Origin: Sergeia podlipaevii
Lineage: Eukaryota > Euglenozoa > Kinetoplastea > Trypanosomatida > Trypanosomatidae
Length of the DNA stretch: 13,813 nt
Direction of reading: 5' to 3'
NCBI GenBank assembly: GCA_030849805.1
Contig: JASANZ010001756.1
Span: 1 to 13,813 of the forward strand
Positions 7,837-13,813 of this stretch are shown piece by piece (position 1 is the first letter of the stretch; each line of letters begins with the position of its first letter). The notes under the pieces were generated by a model, which was not told the origin of the DNA, made no database searches, and saw only the letters and a program-made list of their open reading frames with translations. The position numbers and the translations under genes were made by a program.

Positions 7837-10800
7837 CTACCTCAGATTGCTCAAGCTAGGATAGGGCGACGAAACAGACGAAGTGCGACTCCCAGGCGTG
7901 CCTGCGTATAACTGCCCAAGCACGTGGATATACTCACTGTCAGACCGCGGAGCTGAATTGCTAGACGGTTCACTTCGATTGACGCGCTTCACAGCAAGGA
8001 TCTTAGGCAAGATATCCACGTTGTGTCCACTCACCGCAGAACCACCTCGAGTCCCACTAATCGGATTGCTCGAAGTGGAAAAGCCGCGTACTCGGCGCGG
8101 AGTCAAAGACGAGTTGCTCTCCCTTCGAGCCCCGTGCGATTCCTGGCTTCCTGCAGAGGACAAGGAAGACTGCTGTCTCAGGCTGCGTGACCGCTGTGCG
8201 CGTGCGCGTTCCCGCTGATGCTCCTCCACCCTCTCAACATTACTATCGCCAATGAGCTTCAGCTTGCCATCAGTTGTCTCTGCCATACGTTGGTTGGGAA
8301 TAAGGCCCGACATCCTCACCGTGCTACGTCGGCGCTTCCGTTCTTCCTCGGCAGCAGCAGAGTCGGCCTCGGCTTGACGTCGAGTCGCCTCTTCCCATTG
8401 CCGCTGACGCTCCAGCTCCTCCTCCTCCTCTCGTCTCTGCTTGAGCACTCGCTCTTCCTCCAGCGCCTCCACCACTACGCGGGAGTCCTCTGCCTCTTCC
8501 TCGATCAAAGCACCATAAGCATCTTCTTCGTCCTCGAGAGAGAGGCGGGCGTCCTCCTCCATGGCGATCAAATCATTAAAAAGACGCTCAAACTCGTCGG
8601 CAAGGCGCGCCGCGTCCTCCCTTGCCTTAGCCTCTTCCTCAGCCTTCTCTCGAGTCTTCCGCTCCGCCTCTTCTCTTTCTCTCGCCTCCTGCGTCAAGCG
8701 TCGCCGCTCCCGCTCAATGCTCTGCTCCTCCGCCACACGCATTCGCTCAGCATCCGCTGCGGCTCTTGTCCCCTCTTCAAAAAATTGCCATAAGTTGCCA
8801 CGAGTGCTGCATTCGGCGCTGCTGATGTCTGCTCTCTGAGCCTCCTCTGCGGCTACAACGTCTTTGCGTGCTTGTGCATCCTCGCGGCGCTGCTGCTCCT
8901 CCGCACATGCGTCGGCCTCTGCAATCTCCCGCGCCACCCTCTCATGCGCTTCCTGTGCCGTGCGTGCTGTGCTCTCGTCCGCGCGCACAGCGGCCCACGC
9001 ACTGTCTTCCGATGCAGCAATCTTCGCTCGCGCCGCACGCTCCGCCTCCTCTACCGCTTCTCTATCCTCATTCTGCTTCTCTTCCTGACGCCGCCTGAGT
9101 TGCTTCATTTCAACAGCTTGAGCTTCACGAAATGCGTCAATGAGAGCTACCAGCTCAAGCTCCTGACTCACAAGGTCTGTGCCACGCAGTACACGATCAA
9201 TATCATCTGGGCGTGCCATCGTTGTCTTGTCATGGGGCTGCCCAAACGAGAATTCACAGTCACAATGTTCACTGCTGTATGCACTGCTGCTACTGCTGCC
9301 GCGACAGTCGGAATCGATCATGCCAGCAGCAGCAGCAGCATCCCGGTCTCTGTTTTTCCTTCTGCCCTCTTTAGCGATATAGCTATTCGCACGCTTGTCG
9401 CGCACAAGTACGACACCAACAGGCTTCCCTCTAAGGAAGTCACGCAGTTCAGGTGGCATTGCCTCAAAGTCTAGCTTTCCATCAGGAAAGTATCTGTCAA
9501 GAAGGCGGCGACGAAGATCACTTGGCTTCGATTGCAATGCAAGCTCGGATACATCATCCCCACAGGCGACTTCACGGTATGTTTTAGGCAAAACGGCACG
9601 ACGAACCGGAGACGCAGGATGTAATTTTCCTTGAAGTAAGTGAAGCACACGCTCCGCAATCTCATTGATATCCGTCTCGCGCGACTCATGGCCTTGATCG
9701 AGATGGGTAGTTTCTAAACTATCAATAAGATCAGCATTCGCGATGTGACCCGTAGAAGTCTGACACGACTTATCAAAATAAAAATCAGTCTGCGTGTAAA
9801 TGTGGCTGTGAGTACGCGCGGGTTCAATGGACGAAGAAGGTGCCAAAGAAAGACCAATTGAAGACACAAACGACTCTCCAGACGTGACGGGGCCGCTTGC
9901 TGGCTTTACGGTTTTCCCCACTGCCCCGATAGGGAACGTAGTCTGACCGTCAGGTCCCATCATCATTGTGTAAGACACAGAGTCTTGGGAGCGCTGAACG
10001 TGCGACGAATTGTCCCCTCGCAGTTCATTCGAGAGTGCCTGCTTTTTCGCTTCCTTTGTCTTGCGCTTTTCTTTTTTCTTTTGAGACTTGGATGGGAGAT
10101 TGCTCTTTCTTTCCTTCCGCCGTCTGCGAAAGTGCTCTAAACTACTAGTACTCGAACTCATCGAATCGGAAGTAAAGTGTGAATGTTCTTCCCTTCTTTG
10201 CATTCTCGACTTCTTGTGTGAGATCCCTGGGCGGTTTTTGTGAGTGTCACTATTACTGGAAGCACTAGAGCTGGTGGAGTAGCTGTTGTAAGATGACGTG
10301 CTTTCGTTATCACTATCGACGTGGTGTTTCCCAGGATAAGAGCAATTTCTGTGCTTGAGAGAACGACAGTCGCGCGATGCATCCCCGCATGTACAGTATA
10401 CATCATACAAATCGTGCCTACCGTGACCACCTTTACCTTTCCGGCCGTATTTTGAATAACATTTACAAGTTGAAGATACACGTTTGTGCGCCGGCGACAA
10501 AGGGTGTAGCGGTGGCAAAGAGGACACATTTTCCTGGGAAATGCGATGAAGTTTTCCATTCACATATAGGTATTCCACTGAATGGTCCACCGTAAGATGC
10601 TTTGAAGGAGAAACCAGCGAAATGGGAGTTGCGCAAATAGAACTGTCAGAGCCAGGTGGAACGTAGGCAAATCTAAATTGCGGTTGTGCAATGCTAGGAA
10701 GGTTATCCGCTCTTCTAATCTCTGAAAACACCTCGGGATTTGAGCGTGCAAACATATTTCTGCTCTGATACGGATGCTGAGAGCGCTCAAACAACGCCTC

Positions 10801-10935
10801 CATTGTTTTTGTTTTCATATATGCCTTATCTGCTGCATCCAACCTCGCCTTTCCCTCTGCAACACAAATCGTGCAACCGTCTTTTCTTTGTGGGCCATCA
10901 CCTTTTTTATGCCCACAGGATCGTGTTCTTTCCAT
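7837..10935 (-). CDS. Large coiled-coil protein with Cys/His-rich N-terminus, probably cytoskeletal
   Basis: The product has 1032 residues from the ATG at 10933-10935 to the TAG at 7837-7839. The N-terminus has C7, H9, C21 and C24, a possible metal site. A second cysteine group lies at 157-198 (CKC, CTC, then two more Cys). Residues of about 205-290 are Ser-, Arg- and Lys-rich and look disordered. Y380-T395 contains TQT followed ten residues later by CQT, the pattern of paired LC8 dynein light chain sites. Residues of about 445-530 look more globular (LLDRYFPDGKLDFEAMPPEL). Residues of about 585-870 form a long Glu/Ala/Arg coiled coil, part of it in 11-residue units (635-722 and 796-828). The tail is Ser-rich, with no membrane helix or signal peptide. 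Long charged coiled coils of this type are common in trypanosomatid cytoskeletal and flagellar proteins; location and partners here are inferred. No named family was recognised. Confidence 0.9.
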   Translation of the reverse strand: MERTRSCGHKKGDGPQRKDGCTICVAEGKARLDAADKAYMKTKTMEALFERSQHPYQSRNMFARSNPEVFSEIRRADNLPSIAQPQFRFAYVPPGSDSSICATPISLVSPSKHLTVDHSVEYLYVNGKLHRISQENVSSLPPLHPLSPAHKRVSSTCKCYSKYGRKGKGGHGRHDLYDVYCTCGDASRDCRSLKHRNCSYPGKHHVDSDNESTSSYNSYSTSSSASSNSDTHKNRPGISHKKSRMQRREEHSHFTSDSMSSSTSSLEHFRRRRKERKSNLPSKSQKKKEKRKTKEAKKQALSNELRGDNSSHVQRSQDSVSYTMMMGPDGQTTFPIGAVGKTVKPASGPVTSGESFVSSIGLSLAPSSSIEPARTHSHIYTQTDFYFDKSCQTSTGHIANADLIDSLETTHLDQGHESRETDINEIAERVLHLLQGKLHPASPVRRAVLPKTYREVACGDDVSELALQSKPSDLRRRLLDRYFPDGKLDFEAMPPELRDFLRGKPVGVVLVRDKRANSYIAKEGRRKNRDRDAAAAAGMIDSDCRGSSSSSAYSSEHCDCEFSFGQPHDKTTMARPDDIDRVLRGTDLVSQELELVALIDAFREAQAVEMKQLRRRQEEKQNEDREAVEEAERAARAKIAASEDSAWAAVRADESTARTAQEAHERVAREIAEADACAEEQQRREDAQARKDVVAAEEAQRADISSAECSTRGNLWQFFEEGTRAAADAERMRVAEEQSIERERRRLTQEAREREEAERKTREKAEEEAKAREDAARLADEFERLFNDLIAMEEDARLSLEDEEDAYGALIEEEAEDSRVVVEALEEERVLKQRREEEEELERQRQWEEATRRQAEADSAAAEEERKRRRSTVRMSGLIPNQRMAETTDGKLKLIGDSNVERVEEHQRERARAQRSRSLRQQSSLSSAGSQESHGARRESNSSLTPRRVRGFSTSSNPISGTRGGSAVSGHNVDILPKILAVKRVNRSEPSSNSAPRSDSEYIHVLGQLYAGTPGSRTSSVSSPYPSLSNLR
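8452..8550 (-). repeat. Second block of 11-residue coiled-coil units (three copies)
   Basis: Residues 796-828 of the coiled-coil protein fall into three 11-residue units: ARLSLEDEEDA, YGALIEEEAED and SRVVVEALEEE. Each has a branched or aliphatic residue at position 5 and acidic residues after it. This spacing suits a hendecad coiled coil rather than a pure heptad one. Confidence 0.55.
8770..9033 (-). repeat. Main block of 11-residue coiled-coil units (about eight copies)
   Basis: Residues 635-722 divide without gaps into eight degenerate 11-residue units, for example ARAKIAASEDS, AWAAVRADEST and ARTAQEAHERV; later ones include RKDVVAAEEAQ, RADISSAECST and RGNLWQFFEEG. Common features are Arg near the start, an aliphatic residue at 4 or 5 and Glu at 8 or 9. 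The register drifts by one residue in the middle. The repeat is visible at protein level only; codons differ between copies. Confidence 0.6.
9751..9798 (-). other. Paired TQT/CQT motif resembling LC8 dynein light chain sites
   Basis: Residues 380-395 of the coiled-coil protein read YTQTDFYFDKSCQTST. TQT at 381-383 is the known LC8 anchor triplet, and CQT at 391-393 is a weaker variant ten residues on. Paired sites spaced about ten residues apart and lying in disordered sequence before a coiled coil are typical of LC8-dimerised proteins. Binding is inferred. Confidence 0.4.
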
Positions 10936-11980
10936 ATCTATTCTTGTGTGTATATTCTTTTTTTGTGCGTTTGAAGAGCGCTAATGAGAAATTTGTTTAA
11001 CAATATGTATTGGTCTTGATAAATATGCTGCCTCCTTAGTACCTACAAAAAACAACAACCAAAAAATACTAATTATACCAAATAAAGAAAAGAGAGCAGT
11101 AAAAATGATCTATATCTATTGAATACACGTGATACATATATACATAAAAAAGGACGTTTTTGAGGTACAACAATCAAACTCCAAAAAAAAACACAATTTT
11201 TGAGCAAAACTTCAAAACGAAATACTGTAAGAAGCCATTTACTTTAGCCAATGCAAATAAAAGGCCACATGCCAAAAATAAAATCTCATAAAGAGCACCT
11301 TCTTTTCAATGTATGCAGCTATGTAAATTCATCAAGATAAAAGTCAAAAAAAATGAAAAACATTAAAATCGCGTTCGCACAAACAAAAAAACAACAACAA
11401 AAAAAAAAAAAGAAACATGCACCGTCACTCATGCAGTTATATCCACAAGCAAAAATTAAAATGTTATAGCATAACAATAATGATAACAATAACAATAATA
11501 ATAGCGATGGTTATTTTAAAATGTTGAATGCCCAACGATAGATACTTACATTAAAATAGGAAGCAGTGTATAAAAACGAAAAAAAGATGGAGCCTGCATT
11601 AAAAGTACACAAAAAGTTAGGCTGTTAGCTTTATTCGATAATCTTAACTAAAATGTATTGACTAGCCAAACTCAAAAAAAAAGTGAAAGCCACCAGTATT
11701 TTCGTTTATAAAAACACAACCTATAGTATCTCTTTGCTTTGTATTCAGCAACGCTATATCTCAAAGGTTTCTAGGCAAAACAATTTTTATTCGTCACTAC
11801 TACAAAAATTATTGCAGCTATATGAAAAATGTTTTCCTTTTTTTTCGTTGTGAGCAATATACTGCCATGAACTTTTTTTTTTGATCTGCTTTTCTTTTAA
11901 TCTGCATTGCCAGTACCTGTCTCAAAATAATGGCGTGTGGTAAGAAAAATTACAGACAAAAAAGTGCTTCTTTTTCTCCC
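10936..11980. other. AT-rich spacer between the coiled-coil and PDZ/CCCH genes, no gene seen
   Basis: About 1.05 kb of very AT-rich DNA. It should hold the 3' UTR of the gene ending at 11981 and the 5' leader of the gene starting at 10935. A tracts occur near 11399-11411 and elsewhere, and an AAT/AAC-rich stretch near 11474-11505. Stops are dense in all frames, and no RNA gene was recognised. Confidence 0.65.
11043..11068 (-). promoter_or_regulatory. Candidate trans-splice acceptor of the coiled-coil gene
   Basis: On the minus strand TATTTTTTGGTTGTTGTTTTTTGTAG gives a strong T-rich tract directly followed by AG at 11044-11043, about 107 bases before the ATG at 10935. AG dinucleotides nearer the ATG (for example at 10939-10938) lack a pyrimidine tract. 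Use of the site is inferred. Confidence 0.5.
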
Positions 11981-13345
11981 TCAGTATCTGCGACGACGAG
12001 TATGTTCGCGAGAGCGAGAGCGGTAGCGCCTCCTTCCCTCACGTGAATGACTGTCGCGACGGCGGCGTCTTCTGTCATAGGAATCACTTCGCCGGCGTTT
12101 TTCTCTATCGCGGCGTTCTGGAGAAATATGGCGCATTGAACACCGAGAGCCTCTGTAGCATTTTCCATTTCGATAATCACGACAAATCTCATGACTTCGC
12201 GCATTTGACTTTGTATCTTCTGTTGTTGGCTTAAGAGGAGAGGCAACCTTTAATGGTGTTCGTTTTGCCACATTTCGAGCAGCGCGACTTATCTTTGGTG
12301 GTTTTCCAGGGGGCGGAGACGGCAGAGGTCCAATTCGTGATTTCAAGACGCAAATCACCTTGTCACCATTCGAAAGAGTATATTCTTCAGATGGCATTGC
12401 GACGTAGCGAACATCCTCATCGTTCGCAATTCCATTATTTTTGTCGCTTGTAGTATTTGACTCAGGTGGTGGTGAAACACCAATAAGAGCAAGTAATTCC
12501 GTTGCAGAAATGGGTTGCAAAACATCTGGCGGCGGCGTTGGAGTACTGTTCTTTTCAGCGGACTCCACAGAAGTCTCAGCAACAATGTTTCCTTCTTCAA
12601 CTTCCTTTACTGGCGCGGAGCGGGCAAAAGCACTTTCATCTTCCACAACTTTAACAAAAGGTTCATATGCCTCGGACTTCTTTTTTGCGGCCTCCAAAAT
12701 CTCTAATTCGCGCTGCTTTGTCCGCTCTTCCTCCTCTTTTTTACGCGCAGCTTCAGCAGCAGCCGTCTCAATTTCGCGCCTCATTGCCTCACGAATTTCT
12801 CTTTTTTGTTGTTCAGCTGCTTCTTGTGCCCGCTGCTTAATTAATGCCGTTGCCTCTCGCTTTTCCTGAAGGCGTCTTGTGTAACGTCTAAAAAGCGGAT
12901 GCTCACCAGACAAAAAGTTATATCGTGGCGTAGTGCGGAAAAGTTCATCCAAATCAAATGGCGGCGTAGACTCATCCGTTGACCGTGCTTCTTCATTCAT
13001 GAGAATCTTGGCAATTAGCTCTGCAACTCCAGAAAGAGATTGCAGTTTAATTACCAAATTAAGATTTCTGCTTGCAGCTTCCATGAACTGTTGCCTATTT
13101 TCCACAAATTCATTATTGACTTCAAAAATCATAAAACGCTCTGGAATATTTGCAACTGCTGCGGGTGATGCGGGTGCCACTGACTGTATCTCTGCATCGT
13201 CACTAAGGATTAATCCTAGTTGATCTGATGGCTCTGTTGCATAATGTTTTTCTAGTCTCCTAACTATTGTTCCTGTGTTGTCTGGAGGAGAATTATTATC
13301 TATATGAGTTCCTCCACCTTTGAGTTTTTGTAGAAAACTGGACAT
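11981..13345 (-). CDS. PDZ-like, SURP-like, CCCH zinc finger and RS-domain protein; probable RNA-processing factor
   Basis: The product has 454 residues from the ATG at 13343-13345; the frame extends to 13354 only through a TTG. Residues 27-103 look like a PDZ domain: a QLGLIL loop, SVAPASPAAVANI and then FEVNNEFV. Residues 107-160 resemble a SURP module, best in its second half (PRYNFLSGEHPLFRRYTRRL), which matches the SURP pattern of FxFL followed by a spaced aromatic pair. Residues 155-228 are a charged coiled coil. Residues 230-380 are mostly disordered with proline runs (LPSPPPGKPPK). A CCCH finger follows: C388, C396, C402 and H406 with spacing 7-5-3. From 408 to the end it is an Arg/Ser tail, an RS domain of splicing-factor type. 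SURP, CCCH and RS are each typical of pre-mRNA-processing proteins, so nuclear RNA binding, perhaps in cis/trans-splicing or mRNA maturation, is likely. PDZ is unusual in that setting. No gene symbol can be given safely. Confidence 0.9.
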   Translation of the reverse strand: MSSFLQKLKGGGTHIDNNSPPDNTGTIVRRLEKHYATEPSDQLGLILSDDAEIQSVAPASPAAVANIPERFMIFEVNNEFVENRQQFMEAASRNLNLVIKLQSLSGVAELIAKILMNEEARSTDESTPPFDLDELFRTTPRYNFLSGEHPLFRRYTRRLQEKREATALIKQRAQEAAEQQKREIREAMRREIETAAAEAARKKEEEERTKQRELEILEAAKKKSEAYEPFVKVVEDESAFARSAPVKEVEEGNIVAETSVESAEKNSTPTPPPDVLQPISATELLALIGVSPPPESNTTSDKNNGIANDEDVRYVAMPSEEYTLSNGDKVICVLKSRIGPLPSPPPGKPPKISRAARNVAKRTPLKVASPLKPTTEDTKSNARSHEICRDYRNGKCYRGSRCSMRHISPERRDREKRRRSDSYDRRRRRRDSHSREGRRRYRSRSREHTRRRRY

Positions 13346-13813
13346 GGGATGCAAAACAAAGGAAAAAAAAAGAGTTACACAGGAGAAAGGAAAGAAAAAG
13401 ATGTAAATATATATGCAAAGTAGAATAAAAATGTGAAGCTACTAAAATTATTTTAAAAAATATATAGAAAAGAGAAAAGAACGAGGAGATTCAAAATAGA
13501 AAAGTACATTAATAGCAATAATGGTATACAGCAATAAAAGAATGTCACAAACAGTATCATTTACAAGATACACCGATAATTATGAATAGCTTATTCTGTA
13601 GCTTTCTGAATCATATGAGAAAAACAATTTGGCTATGTAACCGAGGTAAATGAAAATAGCGACAAACAGATGAGTCGCGGACTACAACTTAACATATATT
13701 CACATACAAACGCATCACAATACCACATCAACATCGCCAACTTCTCTCAGTGCCCCCTCACATCAAGTCTTCCATTTATGATATCCTTTTTTGTTTTGTG
13801 ATGCTCCCCCCCC
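13346..13813. other. AT-rich leader and spacer upstream of the PDZ/CCCH gene, no gene seen
   Basis: This region holds the presumed 5' leader of the gene starting at 13345 and, further up, the 3' region of a gene beyond the window. It has A/G-rich patches on the plus strand (pyrimidine-rich in the transcript) at 13361-13400 and 13465-13490. The window ends in eight C (13806-13813). No open frame of note on either strand. Confidence 0.6.
13442..13490 (-). promoter_or_regulatory. Candidate trans-splice acceptor of the PDZ/CCCH gene
   Basis: On the minus strand a CTCCTCGTTCTTTTCTCTTT tract (about 13470-13489) is followed, after an AT stretch, by TTTTAG with its AG at 13443-13442 and a further TAG just below it. 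No AG exists between there and the ATG at 13345, apart from those two. This makes 13443-13439 the last acceptor zone that keeps the ATG in the mRNA. Confidence 0.5.

Noticed and set aside
7805..7845. Pyrimidine tract plus CAG on the plus strand, like a splice acceptor
   Set aside because: No plus-strand gene follows it. The tract is the complement of the G-rich start of the minus-strand 3' UTR, and the CAG lies within the coding region.
7438..7911. 157-residue plus-strand frame
   Set aside because: Built from CA, GA, A and TAA simple repeats and overlapping the end of the coiled-coil gene on the other strand.
8218..9474. Several plus-strand frames of 60-200 residues opposite the coiled-coil gene
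   Set aside because: They are antisense shadows of GC-rich repetitive coding DNA, rich in Leu, Ser, Arg and Cys, with no domain and in the wrong direction for the unit.
13346..13354. Upstream TTG start for the PDZ/CCCH gene
   Set aside because: TTG is not a plausible start in a kinetoplastid; the ATG three codons later is the natural start.
1..13813. tRNA, rRNA, spliced-leader RNA, snoRNA, CRISPR or transposon
   Set aside because: Reading both strands by eye showed no tRNA T-loop motif, spliced-leader sequence, regular spaced repeats or transposase/reverse transcriptase signatures. A covariance-model search would be needed to exclude small RNAs fully.
13806..13813. C8 at the right edge and A8 at the left edge (1-8) as biological boundaries
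   Set aside because: Homopolymers are frequent throughout, and contigs often break at them. Nothing shows a telomere or junction.

Overview
The window looks like nuclear DNA of a kinetoplastid, most likely a trypanosomatid. Four long intronless reading frames all lie on the minus strand. They are separated by AT-rich, homopolymer- and microsatellite-rich spacers. Upstream of each minus-strand ATG there is a pyrimidine run followed by AG, the usual signal for spliced-leader trans-splicing. There are no bacterial-type promoters, ribosome binding sites or operon overlaps. The genus cannot be fixed from the sequence. The standard genetic code appears to be in use: the ORFs end in TAG, TAA, TAG and TGA.

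In transcription order (high to low coordinates) the genes are as follows. (1) 13345-11981 encodes a 454-residue protein with an N-terminal PDZ-like domain, a SURP-like module, a charged coiled coil, one CCCH zinc finger and a C-terminal RS domain; it is probably a pre-mRNA-processing or RNA-binding factor. (2) 10935-7837 encodes a 1032-residue, probably cytoskeletal protein: a Cys/His- and Ser-rich N-terminal half, a TQT-type pair resembling dynein light chain LC8 sites, and a long coiled coil with an 11-residue periodicity. (3) 5416-4394 encodes a 340-residue low-complexity orphan with two glutamine tracts, a basic proline-rich segment and an acidic tail. (4) 3571-782 encodes a large multi-pass membrane protein. 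Its reading frame carries on in the same frame past a TAG for another 102 residues, which include a predicted fourth membrane helix. Either the gene is broken, or the stop is read through, or the sequence has an error there.

The spacers are long: about 0.8 kb (3572-4393), 2.4 kb (5417-7836), 1.0 kb (10936-11980), plus 0.47 kb at each end. They hold candidate splice-acceptor tracts, (TG)n, (CA)n, (GA)n, (AT)n and (TAA)n repeats and a striking T16-G16 block. I found no tRNA, rRNA, spliced-leader RNA, CRISPR or mobile element. The 2.4 kb spacer holds one weak small-protein candidate (6978-7169).

The four genes do not form an evident pathway. Being together reflects a shared polycistronic transcription unit, which in these organisms does not imply related function. 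The points most worth following are the in-frame TAG and two-loop membrane topology of gene 4, the PDZ-SURP-CCCH-RS combination of gene 1, and the 11-residue repeat plus LC8-like pair of gene 2.
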